DNA from: Deltaproteobacteria bacterium
Lineage (GTDB): Bacteria; Desulfobacterota; Deferrimicrobia; Deferrimicrobiales; Deferrimicrobiaceae
DNA: 64,000 nt
Reading direction: 5' to 3'
Assembly (NCBI GenBank): GCA_021815305.1
Contig: JAKAHC010000003.1
Location: forward strand, 62,001 to 126,000
The notes beneath the pieces are model-generated. The model saw only the letters and a list, made by a program, of their open reading frames with translations. It ran no database searches and was not told where the DNA came from. Shown one piece after another: positions 29,764-39,794 of this stretch. Every line of letters starts with the position of its first letter. Within the stretch, counting starts at the first letter, position 1. The translations under genes were made by a program, and so were the position numbers.

Positions 29764-32040
29764 ATGGTCCAGACCGCGACGAATGCGAGCGGACGCCCCG
29801 TGCAGACGATGGTCGTCCAGAGCGGCAACGAGATCGCCGCGACGGCGGCCAAGCAGATCAATTACCACATCATGGGGTACTACCCGATCACCCCCTCCAC
29901 GGAGGTCGCGGAGACCCTCGATGCGATGAAGGCGGAGGGGGAGCACACCATCCGGATGGTCCCCGGAGACGGAGAGCACGGCGCCGCCGGGATCTGCTTC
30001 GGCGCGAGCACGGCGGGCGGGCGGGTCTTCAACGCAACCTCCGCGAACGGCCTGCTCTTCGCCTTCGAGCAGCTCCCGGTGCAGTCCGGCGAGCGGTTCC
30101 CGATGGTGTTCGACATCGTCACCCGCGCCGTGTCGGGCCCCCTGGACATCCGCGGCGATCACAGCGACATCATGCTGGCGATGAACACCGGCTGGATCAT
30201 CCTGATGGCGTCCGACGCCCAGGCGGTCTACGACATGAACGTGATGGCCCCGAAGATCGGCGAGGACATGGCGGTGCGCCTCCCCGTGATGGTGGCCTAC
30301 GACGGGTTCTTCACCTCCCACCAGAAGCGCCGCGTGGAGATCTTCGCGGACGGCGGGACGGTCCGGAACTTCCTGGGGCCCTTCGTCCCCACGGTGACCT
30401 CGGTCGACCCGCGCGTGCCGGTGACCATCGGCCCGTACATGAACGACCCGGACCAGATCAACAACAAGAAGCAGCAGGCCGACGCGATCGTCCGGTCCCA
30501 CGGCGTGATCCGGAAGGTCTTCGCCGAGTACGAGGCCCTCTCCGGGCGCCGGTACGACCTGCTCGATCTGTACCGGATGGAGGATGCCGAGGCCGCGCTG
30601 TTCATCCTCAACTCCGCCGCGGAGACGGCGAAGGAGGCGGTGGACGCGCTGCGCCGGGAAGGCCGCAAGGTCGGGCTCATCCGGCCCAACGTCATCCGCC
30701 CGTTCCCGATCGACGAGGTGCGCGAGGCCCTTTCGAAAGTGAAGGGGCTGGTGGTCGCGGACCGCCAGGACAACTTCGGCGCCTACGGCGGCGCGATGGC
30801 CGTCGAGGTCAAGGCGGCGCTCCAGGGAGTTCCGGGGAACGCCACCCGGGTCGCCGCCCGCGTGTACGGAACCGGGGGGAAGGAGTTCTTCGTCGAGGAT
30901 GCGGCCGAGATGCTGCGCGAGGCGGTCACGATCGCGAAGACCGGCGCCGTCGCCGTTCCCTACGCCTACTTCGGCGCGAACGCCGGGGACCCCGGCTTCA
31001 CCCCCCCGAAGGCGTACGAGCCGATTTCGGAGGCGGAGGCCTCGGGTCTCACGCGCGTCGAGGTCACCCCGGAAGGGAAGATGGAGGTCAAGGGGAGCGT
31101 CCTGCGCAACCTCACCGAACGGCCCAAGCGGATCGCCCCGGGCCACGGCGCGTGTCCCGGCTGCGGGATCTTCGTGAACCTGAACACTTTCATGAAGGGG
31201 ATCGAGGGGCACGTGGTGGTCCTTTTCCACACCGGGTGCGCGATGGTGGTCACCACCGGCTACCCGTACACGGCCCACAAGGTGACCTATATCCACAACC
31301 TGTTCCAGAACGGCGCGGCCACCCTCTCCGGCGTGGTCGAGATGTTCGAGGAGCGCAAGAAGCGCGGCGAGATCCCGAAAGAGGAGAAACTCACCTTCGT
31401 CATGGTCACCGGGGACGGCGGCCACGACATCGGGATGGGGCCTTCGATCGGCGCCGCGATGCGCAACCACGGGATGATCATCGTCGAGTACGACAACCAG
31501 GGGTACCAGAACACCGGCTCCCAGCTCTCGTTCACCGTCCCCCTGGGGCAGTCGACCTCCACCTCCAACTACGGCCCGTTCCAGCACGGCAAGAGCACGC
31601 ACCACAAGGACACCGCGCAGATCTTCACGGCGTGCCACATCCCGTACGTCGCGACGGCCGCGGAGTGCAACCCCCGCGACATGATCCGGAAAGCCGCCAA
31701 GGCCCAGAAGTACGCGGAGGAAGGGCTGGCCTTCGTCAAGCTGATCTCCATGTGCCCCCTGGCGTGGAAGACCGAGGAGCGGTCTTCCGTCCCGATCATC
31801 CAGGCGGCGGTCGACAGCTGCTTCTTCCCCCTCTACGAGGTGGAGCGCGGGATCACGACGATCAACTACGACCCGGAGGAGAAGGGGAAGAAGGTCCCCG
31901 TCACCGAGTGGCTCAAGCAGATGGGGAAGACCAAGCACATGCTCAAGCCGGACTGCAAGCCGGAGCTCGAGCGGTTCCAGGCGGAGGTGGACCGGCGCTG
32001 GCGCCGCCTGAAGGAGATGCACAAGAACCCGCTCCTGTAG
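29764..32040 (+). CDS. 2-oxoacid:ferredoxin oxidoreductase, fused alpha and beta subunits
   Basis: 758 residues. The alpha domain comes first ([58 protein letters not shown]), and a TPP-binding beta domain occupies about 455-758 ([64 protein letters not shown]). CPGC and a conserved CN in AAECNP may help hold a cluster, as in other beta subunits. ATG 29764 is preferred over 29758 for its 8-base distance from AAGGAG. Together with the previous gene only two polypeptides make the four-domain enzyme, which links acyl-CoA and CO2 metabolism to ferredoxin. Confidence 0.92.
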   Translation: MVQTATNASGRPVQTMVVQSGNEIAATAAKQINYHIMGYYPITPSTEVAETLDAMKAEGEHTIRMVPGDGEHGAAGICFGASTAGGRVFNATSANGLLFAFEQLPVQSGERFPMVFDIVTRAVSGPLDIRGDHSDIMLAMNTGWIILMASDAQAVYDMNVMAPKIGEDMAVRLPVMVAYDGFFTSHQKRRVEIFADGGTVRNFLGPFVPTVTSVDPRVPVTIGPYMNDPDQINNKKQQADAIVRSHGVIRKVFAEYEALSGRRYDLLDLYRMEDAEAALFILNSAAETAKEAVDALRREGRKVGLIRPNVIRPFPIDEVREALSKVKGLVVADRQDNFGAYGGAMAVEVKAALQGVPGNATRVAARVYGTGGKEFFVEDAAEMLREAVTIAKTGAVAVPYAYFGANAGDPGFTPPKAYEPISEAEASGLTRVEVTPEGKMEVKGSVLRNLTERPKRIAPGHGACPGCGIFVNLNTFMKGIEGHVVVLFHTGCAMVVTTGYPYTAHKVTYIHNLFQNGAATLSGVVEMFEERKKRGEIPKEEKLTFVMVTGDGGHDIGMGPSIGAAMRNHGMIIVEYDNQGYQNTGSQLSFTVPLGQSTSTSNYGPFQHGKSTHHKDTAQIFTACHIPYVATAAECNPRDMIRKAAKAQKYAEEGLAFVKLISMCPLAWKTEERSSVPIIQAAVDSCFFPLYEVERGITTINYDPEEKGKKVPVTEWLKQMGKTKHMLKPDCKPELERFQAEVDRRWRRLKEMHKNPLL

Positions 32041-32096
32041 GCCGGGCGAAGGGGGACCGCTTTTTCTTTGCGGGGGCGTGTGGTATCTTCCTGCCT

Positions 32097-32567
32097 ATGG
32101 GTCGGGACCTCTTCATCCTCCGGGAAAGGGAGTACGAGGCGTTTCTCTCGGTCCTGCGCAAGCTCCTGTCGGACGCCTGCGCGAAAATCGTCTTCCTGGT
32201 CGACAAGAACGGGACGCTGCTGGCCTCCGCGGGAGACACCGCGGAGTTCGACACCACGTCCCTCGCCTCGCTCGCCGCGGGGAACATCGCCGCGACGGGC
32301 GGACTCGCAAACCTCATCGGGGAGAAGGAGTTCTCCATCCTCTTCCACGAGGGGGAGCGGGACCACATGCACATCTCCGTGCTCGCGGACCGGCTCATCC
32401 TCGTGGTGATCTTCGACCGGCGCTCTTCCGTCGGCCTGGTCCGGTTGCGCGTCCGCCGGGCGTCGGAGGACCTGGCGCGGATCCTCTTTTCCGCGGAGGA
32501 AGAGCCCGAGGGCGGGGGGGTCATCGAAGAACTGACCGACGCCGACATCGAGAGCCTATTCAAGTAA
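32097..32567 (+). CDS. mglB: MglB-like Roadblock/LC7 protein
   Basis: 156 residues. A Roadblock/LC7 fold is visible: [61 protein letters not shown] and [21 protein letters not shown]. Its stop overlaps the start of the MglA gene (TAATG). In Myxococcus MglB is the GTPase-activating partner of MglA and helps set polarity; here the pair may do the same or serve another spatial function. No ribosome-binding site is evident. Confidence 0.87.
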   Translation: MGRDLFILREREYEAFLSVLRKLLSDACAKIVFLVDKNGTLLASAGDTAEFDTTSLASLAAGNIAATGGLANLIGEKEFSILFHEGERDHMHISVLADRLILVVIFDRRSSVGLVRLRVRRASEDLARILFSAEEEPEGGGVIEELTDADIESLFK

Positions 32568-33157
32568 TGTCCTTCATCAACTACTCCTCCCGGGAGATCA
32601 ACTGCAAGATCGTCTATTACGGCCCCGGCCTGTGCGGAAAGACCACCAACCTGCAGTTCATCTACAAGCGGATGAACCCCGAAGCCCGGGGGAAGATGAT
32701 CTCCCTCGCCACCGAGACGGAGCGGACCCTCTTCTTCGATTTCCTGCCCCTGTCCCTGGGGGAGGTCCGTGGGTTCAAGACGCGCTTCCACCTGTACACG
32801 GTTCCCGGCCAGGTTTTCTACGACGCCAGCCGCCGCCTCATCCTGCGCGGCGTGGACGGAGTGGTCTTCTGCGCCGACTCCCAGCTCACGCGCGTGGACG
32901 CCAACGTGGAATCGATGGAAAACCTCCGGGTGAACCTGAGGGAACAGGGGTACAGCCCGGAAAAGGTCCCCCTGGTGATCCAGTACAACAAGAGGGATCT
33001 GACCGGCACCGCATCCGTGGCCGAACTCCACGCCCTGCTCAATACGCGCAATGTTCCGGAGTTCGAGGCGTCCGCCACCACGGGGATCGGGGTGTTCGAG
33101 ACGCTGAAAGCCGTCATCAAGATGGTCCTGATCGAAATGAAAAAGGGCGACCGGTAA
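32567..33157 (+). CDS. mglA: MglA-like small Ras-type GTPase
   Basis: 196 residues. [19 protein letters not shown] opens into the P-loop [35 protein letters not shown] is the switch II region, with TVPGQ in place of the usual DxxG. The specificity motif is NKRDL and the G5 region SATTG. This is the typical MglA set and length. Coupling to mglB by overlapping codons supports a polarity or motility switch. No pilus or gliding genes are nearby. Confidence 0.95.
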   Translation: MSFINYSSREINCKIVYYGPGLCGKTTNLQFIYKRMNPEARGKMISLATETERTLFFDFLPLSLGEVRGFKTRFHLYTVPGQVFYDASRRLILRGVDGVVFCADSQLTRVDANVESMENLRVNLREQGYSPEKVPLVIQYNKRDLTGTASVAELHALLNTRNVPEFEASATTGIGVFETLKAVIKMVLIEMKKGDR

Positions 33158-33202
33158 GCTTTGCCGCAAGGCCCCGGCGCGCAACGCCTCCCGGAGTCTG
33201 CC

Positions 33203-34138
33203 GTGCAGGGATTCGAACTCGTAGCGAGCGTGGCCTCCCCCGGGGAGTTCGGCGGGACCGACCTCTCCCCCTACGACGCCGTTTGCCTGGGGAGCCCCTA
33301 CTGCCGGCGCGTCGAGGGGAACTTCGCGGAAGCGCTCGACCGGCTCCCGGAGACGGTCTCCCTCCTGCACGATGCGGGGAAACGGGCCTATGTCACGACC
33401 CCGGCCGCCCCCCGCGAGGCGGACCTTCCCCACGTCGCGCGCCTGGTCGACGCCGCGGCCGCCGCGGGTGCGGACGCCCTGGAGATCCACAACATGGGAG
33501 TGCTGCGGATCCTCCGGGAAAAGGGGAGGCCGCTGCCCGCGCACATGGGGGCCTACGCCAACGTCTACACCCACCTCGCCGCGGGGGTGATGCGCGACGC
33601 CGGCGCGGTGCGGGTGCGCCCCAACGCGGAGGTGGCCCTCGAGGAGATGGGGACGATCGCCCGGGAGGGACGGGTCGAGGTGGAACTTCTCATCCACGGC
33701 AAGATCCCCCTCGGCGTGACCGACCGGTGCTTCCTCCTCGATGGGCCCGAGGAGTCCGACCCGAAGTGTCCCGCCGCCTGCCGGGAAGAGCGGTGGCTCA
33801 CCTCCCGGCAGTGGGTGCTGAAGACCGTGGGGAAGGGGGTTCTCTCGGGGCGGGACATGTGCATGCTGGAGCATCTCCCCCGGCTGGTGCGGGAGGGGTT
33901 CCGCGTGTTCCGCGTGGAGGGGCTCTACGAGAACGCGGCGTACCGGTCCGAGATCGGTTCCGTCTACCGGGATGCCCTCTCCCTGGCGTTCGCCGGAGAG
34001 CGGTACGCAGTAACTCCGGGGTGGGCCGCCGCCGTGCGCCGCCACGCGAAGCGGGGCCTCTGCAACGGTTATTATTTCGGGACCGCCGGAAGGAAGTACG
34101 TCGGTACCGTTTTACAGAACCCTAACAGCGGGGTATAA
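33203..34138 (+). CDS. U32-family Fe-S protein, UbiV-like
   Basis: 311 residues from GTG 33203 (GGAG 7 bases upstream; a TTG at 33161 is possible). Cysteines match the E. coli UbiV cluster pattern: one in GSPYCRR near the N-terminus, then C-x12-C-x3-C in DRCFLLDGPEESDPKCPAAC, and a late CNGYYFG that parallels UbiV CNGYW. U32 'peptidases' of the UbiU/UbiV type are [4Fe-4S] proteins for oxygen-independent hydroxylation in ubiquinone synthesis. The next gene is UbiU-like. Whether the product here is a quinone is unknown; TrhP and RlhA of the same superfamily modify RNA. Confidence 0.75.
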   Translation: MQGFELVASVASPGEFGGTDLSPYDAVCLGSPYCRRVEGNFAEALDRLPETVSLLHDAGKRAYVTTPAAPREADLPHVARLVDAAAAAGADALEIHNMGVLRILREKGRPLPAHMGAYANVYTHLAAGVMRDAGAVRVRPNAEVALEEMGTIAREGRVEVELLIHGKIPLGVTDRCFLLDGPEESDPKCPAACREERWLTSRQWVLKTVGKGVLSGRDMCMLEHLPRLVREGFRVFRVEGLYENAAYRSEIGSVYRDALSLAFAGERYAVTPGWAAAVRRHAKRGLCNGYYFGTAGRKYVGTVLQNPNSGV

Positions 34139-34194
34139 TTGACATTTCGGAGTCCCGGACGACGGGGGTCCCACGGGGAGGGCAGGTGACGGCG

Positions 34195-35169
34195 ATGGCC
34201 GAACTGCTTGCATCCGGCGGCTCGATGGAGATGGTCAAGGCCGCCTTCGACAACGGGGCGGACGCCGTGTACGTGGGCGCAAAGGGCTGGAGCCGCCGCA
34301 GGGCGGAGTACGAGATGGACGACGCCCGGATCGCGGAGGCGGCGGGATACGCAAGGTCCGTCGGCGGGATCCTCCGGGTCGCCTTCAACACCCTCCCTTC
34401 CTCCTTCGAGGTCCCCCTTTTCCTCGCCAAGACCGACGGCCTCTACGAGGCGGGCGTGCGCGATTTCATCCTCACCGACCCCGGGCTGATGATGGCCCTG
34501 AAGAACCGGCACCCCGACACGGTCCTCCACGCCAGCGTCGGGTGCACCATCATCAACGTCCAGGATGCCCTCTTCTACAGGGAAGCCGGCGCCTCCCAGG
34601 TCGTGGCCGAGTGCCGCATGGACAAGGCCACCATGCGCAGGATCAAGGAGGAGGCGGGCGTGGGGCTCGAGGTCCTGGTCCACGCCACCACGTGCTACAC
34701 CCTGCTGGGGCGCTGCACGATGAGCAGCTACACCCGGTACGAGCACCGGCTGGACGCGGAGGGAAAGGACCACTTCCCCGGCAGTCCCAACCGCGGCGGC
34801 CTCTGCTACCGGATCTGCCTGTCCGACTGGGACCGGGTCGGAGCCCGCGGCGAGGTGGAGGAATCGGGTTTCGTCCTGCCCAATACCGCCTACTTCCGCG
34901 CCGACGACATCCCGGATCTCCTCGACCTGGGCGTGGACACGATCAAGATCCAGGGCCGGGAATACTCGGTGCCGCTGGTGGGGGAGATGGTCCGGTTCTA
35001 CCGCGACCTGATCGACGCCTGCCTGCGCGACCGCGCGGGGTTCCGGATGGAGCCCTGGAAGGATCGGATGGCGCGCATCGTGGCCGGCCGCGATGCCGAG
35101 CGCCGGGAGAAGACCGCGGGATTGATCTCCGAGTCGCTCGCCGACGCCGACACCCCGAAAACCCATTAG
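34195..35169 (+). CDS. U32-family Fe-S protein, UbiU-like
   Basis: 324 residues from ATG 34195 (AGGTG upstream; GTG 34186 is an alternative). Early motif FDNGADAVYVGAKGWSRRRA is typical of the U32 family. The cluster region has C-x6-C (TTCYTLLGRCTMSSY), as in UbiU, and then CYRIC after an insertion of about 13 residues compared with E. coli. LDLGVDTIKIQGREYSVPLV is conserved. The UbiU partner normally forms a heterodimer with UbiV. No UbiT-like SCP2 gene is nearby. Pairing with the preceding gene is the main evidence for the assignment. Confidence 0.75.
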   Translation: MAELLASGGSMEMVKAAFDNGADAVYVGAKGWSRRRAEYEMDDARIAEAAGYARSVGGILRVAFNTLPSSFEVPLFLAKTDGLYEAGVRDFILTDPGLMMALKNRHPDTVLHASVGCTIINVQDALFYREAGASQVVAECRMDKATMRRIKEEAGVGLEVLVHATTCYTLLGRCTMSSYTRYEHRLDAEGKDHFPGSPNRGGLCYRICLSDWDRVGARGEVEESGFVLPNTAYFRADDIPDLLDLGVDTIKIQGREYSVPLVGEMVRFYRDLIDACLRDRAGFRMEPWKDRMARIVAGRDAERREKTAGLISESLADADTPKTH

Positions 35170-35244
35170 TGTTTCTTCGCGCGCCGCCGGCTTCGGCAGG
35201 CCCGGGGGGCCGCGGCGGTCGAATGCCGGGGGATTCGCGGTGCG

Positions 35245-35430
35245 CTAGTGGCTCAGGTCCCCCTCGCGGAAATACTCGATCAGGGCGCGCTCCACCACGA
35301 TGTCCGCCGGCACGCGGTGCTCGCGGCAGAATTCCTTCAAACGATCCGAAAGCTCCCCGGGCAGGGATACCGTCACCATCACGGGTTCGCGCCCCCCGGA
35401 TTCCGTCCCCTCCCCGTGTTTCGTTCCCAT
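35245..35430 (-). CDS. Small ribbon-helix-helix (CopG-like) DNA-binding protein
   Basis: 61 residues. After a polar N-terminus, MVTVSLPGELSDRLKEFCREHRVPADIVVERALIEYF is a complete ribbon-helix-helix domain: a beta strand followed by two helices. It lies 26 bases downstream of livF on the same strand and may be the last gene of that operon. No toxin partner is adjacent, so an antitoxin role is unsupported. It could be a local repressor of the transporter genes. Confidence 0.65.
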   Translation of the reverse strand: MGTKHGEGTESGGREPVMVTVSLPGELSDRLKEFCREHRVPADIVVERALIEYFREGDLSH

Positions 35431-35456
35431 CGGTCCTCCTTCGCGGCGGTTCCTCC

Positions 35457-36209
35457 TCAGCGGCCTCCGGGGTGCGCTCCGGGGCGGAAGTGCCTGTGCA
35501 GCAGGGCGGTCAAGGTTTTCGCATCCGGCGCCTCCGCTCTCGTCCCCTCGTGGACCACGATGCCGTTCCGCAGGATCACGTGGAGCGAAAGAAGCCGCAG
35601 AGCGGTATCCGCGTCGTGCTCCGCGAGCAGGATCGTCGCCTTTCCCTTCATCGTCCCCTCGATCACGGAGAGCAGCCGGTCCCGCATCTCCCGCGACAGC
35701 CCCAGGAACGGCTCGTCCATCAGCAGAAGCGTCGGCTCCCCGATCAGCGCCCTCCCCAGGATCAGCATCTGGCGCTCCCCCCCCGAGAGGATCCCCGCCG
35801 GTTCGCGCGCCTTATCCCCCAGTACCGGGAAGAGGGAGAGCACCCGCTCGCGGGACGGCTCCCTGCGGGCTGCGGGCAGCAGCCAGGCGCCGGCATCGAG
35901 GTTTTCCCGGACGGTCATCCGCGTCGCCACCCGCGACCGGTCGGAAACGTAGCGGACCCCCCTTCGCGCCCGCTCGTGGGCCGGGAGCGCGGTGAGGTCT
36001 TCCCCGCGATACGCGATCCGGCCGCCGGCGGACGGGAGAAGGCCCGCCACCGCCTTCAGGAGCGTGGTCTTCCCCGACCCGTTCGCCCCGAAGATCGCCA
36101 GCGTTTCCCCCTCCCGCACCGAGAAGGAGACGTTCCGCACCGCCACGACCTGGCCGAAGGCGACCGATAGCTCCCGCACCCTCAGGCCCTGGCCCTCTCC
36201 TCCCGCCAC
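35457..36209 (-). CDS. livF: Branched-chain amino-acid ABC transporter ATP-binding protein (LivF)
   Basis: 250 residues from GTG 36209. ABC motifs: Walker A FGANGSGKTTLLKAV, signature LSGGERQMLILGRAL, Walker B TLLLMDEPFLGLS and the H-loop LLAEHDAD. The short form and the position after livG fit LivF. With LivG it would energise LivHM. Stop of livG and start of livF are 3 bases apart. Confidence 0.9.
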   Translation of the reverse strand: MAGGEGQGLRVRELSVAFGQVVAVRNVSFSVREGETLAIFGANGSGKTTLLKAVAGLLPSAGGRIAYRGEDLTALPAHERARRGVRYVSDRSRVATRMTVRENLDAGAWLLPAARREPSRERVLSLFPVLGDKAREPAGILSGGERQMLILGRALIGEPTLLLMDEPFLGLSREMRDRLLSVIEGTMKGKATILLAEHDADTALRLLSLHVILRNGIVVHEGTRAEAPDAKTLTALLHRHFRPGAHPGGR

Positions 36210-36212
36210 CGG

Positions 36213-36896
36213 CTACACCGCCCTCTCCCGGGAGATGCGCCCTCCCTTCAAGGTGAGGATCCGGCCGCACGTCGACGCGAGGAGCGGCGGGTTGTGGGAG
36301 ACCAGCAGGAACGCCGTCCCGTCCTCCCTGTTCGAGGTCGCAAGGAGAGCGACGAGCTCCGCTTCGTCGGACGCCGACAGGGCGGAGAAGATCTCGTCCA
36401 GGAGCAGGACCCTCGGCCGGCACGCAAGGGCCCTTGCGAGCTCGAGGCGGCGGAGGCACCCTTGGGACAGGCGGGCGCAGGGGACGCAGCGCTGGTCGAA
36501 CAACCCCACCCGCCGCAGGAGCGCAAGCGCCGGTTCCTCTTCCTCCCCGGCGCCGCCCCGGCGGCCGCGCTGCGAGGCGGCCGCCATCGGCACGAGGACC
36601 GCTTCGAGGACGGAGAGGGCGGGATACGGGCTCGGCACCTGGAAGGTCCGCGCGATCCCGGCGCGGTACCGCGCGTCCATCGGGAGGCCGCCGATCTCCC
36701 GCCCCTCGAACCCCACCGTGCCGGCGTCCGGCTTCGTGAGCCCCGAGAGGATGTCGATGAGCGTCGTCTTCCCCGACCCGTTGGGACCGATCAGCCCGAC
36801 CGCCTCCCCCGGCGCGAGGGAAAGCGTGACCCCGTCGAGCACGCGATCGCCGTCGAACGCCTTGCGGATCTCCCGGGCCTCGAGCAGCGGGGTCAC
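36213..36896 (-). CDS. livG: Branched-chain amino-acid ABC transporter ATP-binding protein (LivG)
   Basis: 227 residues, shorter than the usual 250-260 for LivG. GTG 36896 overlaps the livM stop. Walker A LIGPNGSGKTTLIDIL, a Q-loop in ARTFQVPSPYP, a degenerate signature LSQGCLRRLELARAL, Walker B VLLLDEIFSALS and the H-loop LVSHNPPLL are present. The C-terminal LivG tail is missing, which may explain the length. It is the second ATPase of the cassette. Confidence 0.88.
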   Translation of the reverse strand: MTPLLEAREIRKAFDGDRVLDGVTLSLAPGEAVGLIGPNGSGKTTLIDILSGLTKPDAGTVGFEGREIGGLPMDARYRAGIARTFQVPSPYPALSVLEAVLVPMAAASQRGRRGGAGEEEEPALALLRRVGLFDQRCVPCARLSQGCLRRLELARALACRPRVLLLDEIFSALSASDEAELVALLATSNREDGTAFLLVSHNPPLLASTCGRILTLKGGRISRERAV

Positions 36897-37900
36897 GGGT
36901 GCGCCCTCCGCGCCCGGGCGGGTTTCCGCTTCCGGCCCGGGAGCCGCCGGCCGCGCTCCCGGGCCGCCGCCAGGGCGCCCGCGATCCCGCCGGGGAAGAA
37001 GCGCAGGAACAGCAGGAGCGTGAAGGCGAAGAACAGGATCCGCGTGCCCGGCGGGACGGCCAGGCCCTGGAGGAGGGTGTGGAGCAGGACCGCGGCGACG
37101 ACGGGACCGATCACCGTGCCGCGTCCCCCGACGGCGGCGAAGGCGGCCGCCTGGAAGGAAAGCTCCAGGGAGAAGTCCGTCGCCGCGGCCCTTCCCATGT
37201 GGGCCGCGTACGCGACGCCCGCGGCGCCGGCGAGCCCCGCGGAGATCGCGAACGCCCGGCGCTTGTGCCTTGCCGCGTCCACCCCCGACGCGCGGGCGGC
37301 AAGCTCGCTCCCGGCCACCGCGCGCAGGATCAGCCCCTCCCGGGACCGGCGGAAGAGGACCATCGCCCACGTGGCCGCGAAGAGAAAGGCGAGGGCGGCA
37401 TAGTACGAAGACAGGGGGGACGCCGTCTCCCACGGGAGCGTCACCGGGACGCCCCCTTCCCCGCCCCAGGCGTATCCGCCGGCGCCTCCGGGGAAAATGT
37501 GCCCGAGGGCCGCCTCGTGGGCCGCCTCCCCGAGGGCGAGCGTGACGACCGCGACGAAGGGTCCCTTGAGCGGGGCGGACAGGACGCCCACGGCGGCCCC
37601 GGCGGCAGAGGACAAAAGGATCGCGGCGGCGGCGGCGAGCGGAAAGGGCCACCGCAGGAGCGTGGTCAGGACCGCGCAGGCGTACGTCGCGGACCCGAAG
37701 AACAGGGCGTGTCCCAGGGAGACCTGCCCCGCCACTCCGCCCACGATGTCCCAGGAGCCGGCGAAGACGGAGAGGAGGAACCCCGTCGCCATCACGTCGA
37801 GAAGAAAGGAGTCGAGGCCCGCGAGGGGGAGAAAAAGGAGGATCCCCGCCGTGGCCGCCATGGCGCCGGTCGTTTTTTCCAAGGGAGGATTCCTTCGCAT
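36893..37900 (-). CDS. livM: Branched-chain amino-acid ABC transporter permease (LivM)
   Basis: 335 residues with eight to ten hydrophobic helices. The conserved permease segment SWDIVGGVAGQVSLGHALFFG is near the N-terminus and AFAAVGGRGTVIGPVVAA near the C-terminus. The C-terminal tail is strongly basic. The gene is divergent from the GNAT-deacetylase fusion, with 57 bases between starts, so it is separated from livH and the binding protein, which lie 2.5 kb further on. Confidence 0.9.
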   Translation of the reverse strand: MRRNPPLEKTTGAMAATAGILLFLPLAGLDSFLLDVMATGFLLSVFAGSWDIVGGVAGQVSLGHALFFGSATYACAVLTTLLRWPFPLAAAAAILLSSAAGAAVGVLSAPLKGPFVAVVTLALGEAAHEAALGHIFPGGAGGYAWGGEGGVPVTLPWETASPLSSYYAALAFLFAATWAMVLFRRSREGLILRAVAGSELAARASGVDAARHKRRAFAISAGLAGAAGVAYAAHMGRAAATDFSLELSFQAAAFAAVGGRGTVIGPVVAAVLLHTLLQGLAVPPGTRILFFAFTLLLFLRFFPGGIAGALAAARERGRRLPGRKRKPARARRAHP

Positions 37901-37957
37901 TTCCCGAAGATTCTAACCCACTTGCCCGGGAGACGGGAAACGTCGGAAAATGGGGCC

Positions 37958-39793
37958 GTGCAGCCCACAGCGATCCCGGAATACGCGGCTCCCCTGCGAA
38001 GGGACGAGATCCTGCGGGGTTTCGAGCGGCTGGTCGCGGACGGGAGGCTCTTCGGGGCCGATCTCAACCCGGAAGTCATCAAGAAGAGCGGAAAAGGGTC
38101 GCGCTTCCTCGTCACCTCCCTGCCGTCGCGGAGGAAGCTCCTCGCCCTCTGGGCCGACCTGTTCCGGGATCTCCTGTCCCCCGCGGATTTCCTCGACGCG
38201 GTTTCCGCGGGGATCCACGGTTTCGAGCACGACGAGAAGCTGCTCCTCTTCGGGAAGGACCGGGTGATCTACGACACGCGGATCCTGCACGGCGGGGTCC
38301 CGACCGGCGGCATGACGCTGTTTTTCTACTCGGAGCGCGACGGCGACCTGGGGTGGAAGTCGTTCTTCACGGGGCGGAAGCTGCGGATCGTCTACATCGA
38401 GCAGATCCAGCTCCGGGAGCAGAGCTCGGGGTACGCCTCCGCGCTGTTCCGGCATTACGAGCGCCTCTTCCGCGCCCTCGGCTTCAACCAGTTCCGGCTG
38501 AAGGCCTCCCTGTCGGTGGGAAAGTATTACTGGGCGAAGGAGGGGTTCGACTGCGAGGAGAAGGCGGATCTGCGCTTCATGAAGGAGAGGATCCGGGACC
38601 TGGTCGGGGAGCGGGGCCTCCCCGTCGGGGAAACCGAGATCCGGCGGCTCAATCATGCCTACGACGTCTCCATGTTCCGGCGGGATCTGAAGATCCCCGT
38701 GTACCGGGACCCGGACGGGTACTATTCCCTCGAGAGGGACGAAACGCACTCGGAGGAAAGCCGGTTCCCGCTCGGCAAGGCGTGCCTGCTCTGCTCCCGG
38801 CCGTGGGACGGCTACAAGGTCATCTATACGGATACCCCCCGCCGGACGGGATTCGTCCACTCGAAGGAGTATCTCGCCCACCGGGTGCGGCCGGGGCACA
38901 GGGAAAACGGCAGGCGCCTGACCGCGCTCATGAAGGACATCCGCCGGGACGACCTGTACCGGAGCCTGGTTCTGCTGGAACCGTACGTCCCGGAGATGGA
39001 ATACATCCACAAGGTCCACTCCCCGGAGTACATCGAGGCGTTCCGGCGCGGCGTGGAGAGCGGGGCGACGACCTTCTCCACGCGGGACTGCTCCATCTCC
39101 CGCGCGTCGTTCGACGCGGCGCTTCTGGCGGCCGGAGGGGTCATGGCGGGAATCGACGCGGTGATGAACCGCAGGGTCGAGAACGCCTTCTGCGCGGTCC
39201 GGCCCCCGGGGCATCACGCGGGGAGGCGGACCGCGATGGGGTTCTGCTTCATCAACAACGTCGCCGTCGGCGCCGCGTACGCGCGGGCCGCCTACGGGGT
39301 GGAGCGGATCTTCATCCTGGACTGGGACGTCCACCACGGCAACGGCACCCAGGAGATCTTCGAGGAGGACCCGGAGACGTTCTACTGCAGTATCCACGAA
39401 CACCCCTCCTTCTGTTTTCCGGGCACCGGCCGGAGGATGGAGACGGGCAGGGGGCGGGGAGAGGGGTACACCCTGAACCTCCCGTTGCCGCCGCGCACGG
39501 GGGACCGGGAACTGGCGGAGGCGTTCGACGGCGAGGTCATCCCCGCCGTCGAACGATTCCGGCCGGGGCTGATCCTGGTCTCGGCGGGCTTCGACGCCCA
39601 CCACGCGGACGCCATCGCGGACCTCGATCTGACCGAGGCCGCCTATATCCACATGACCCGGAAACTGTGCGAACTGGCGGAGAGGCATTGCGACAGCCGC
39701 CTCGTCTCCGTGCTGGAGGGGGGGTACAACCTGCCGTCGTTGTCATCCTCCGCGCTGGCCCACATCCGGGCACTGCAGGGAAGGAGCCGATAG
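37958..39793 (+). CDS. Fused GNAT-like acetyltransferase and AcuC-type class I deacetylase
   Basis: 611 residues from GTG 37958. Residues about 115-215 have GNAT features: REQSSGYASALFRHYERLF in the place of the acetyl-CoA loop and VGKYYWAKEGFDCEEKA, the late GNAT signature. Residues about 285-605 are a histone-deacetylase-like domain: VHSPEYIEAFRRG, RPPGHHAGRRTAMGFCFINN (active-site His pair), the zinc ligands in DWDVHHGNGTQ and GFDAHHADA, and LEGGYN. In Bacillus acuABC, AcuA acetylates and AcuC deacetylates acetyl-CoA synthetase. Here both activities appear in one chain, followed at once by an AcuB-like gene. The GNAT part is inferred from motif spacing; the deacetylase part is clear. Confidence 0.82.
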   Translation: MQPTAIPEYAAPLRRDEILRGFERLVADGRLFGADLNPEVIKKSGKGSRFLVTSLPSRRKLLALWADLFRDLLSPADFLDAVSAGIHGFEHDEKLLLFGKDRVIYDTRILHGGVPTGGMTLFFYSERDGDLGWKSFFTGRKLRIVYIEQIQLREQSSGYASALFRHYERLFRALGFNQFRLKASLSVGKYYWAKEGFDCEEKADLRFMKERIRDLVGERGLPVGETEIRRLNHAYDVSMFRRDLKIPVYRDPDGYYSLERDETHSEESRFPLGKACLLCSRPWDGYKVIYTDTPRRTGFVHSKEYLAHRVRPGHRENGRRLTALMKDIRRDDLYRSLVLLEPYVPEMEYIHKVHSPEYIEAFRRGVESGATTFSTRDCSISRASFDAALLAAGGVMAGIDAVMNRRVENAFCAVRPPGHHAGRRTAMGFCFINNVAVGAAYARAAYGVERIFILDWDVHHGNGTQEIFEEDPETFYCSIHEHPSFCFPGTGRRMETGRGRGEGYTLNLPLPPRTGDRELAEAFDGEVIPAVERFRPGLILVSAGFDAHHADAIADLDLTEAAYIHMTRKLCELAERHCDSRLVSVLEGGYNLPSLSSSALAHIRALQGRSR

Positions 39794-39794
39794 C

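Noticed and set aside
35245-35430. Toxin-antitoxin system at the ribbon-helix-helix gene
   Set aside because: No toxin-like gene lies on either side; the neighbours are livF and a U32 gene.
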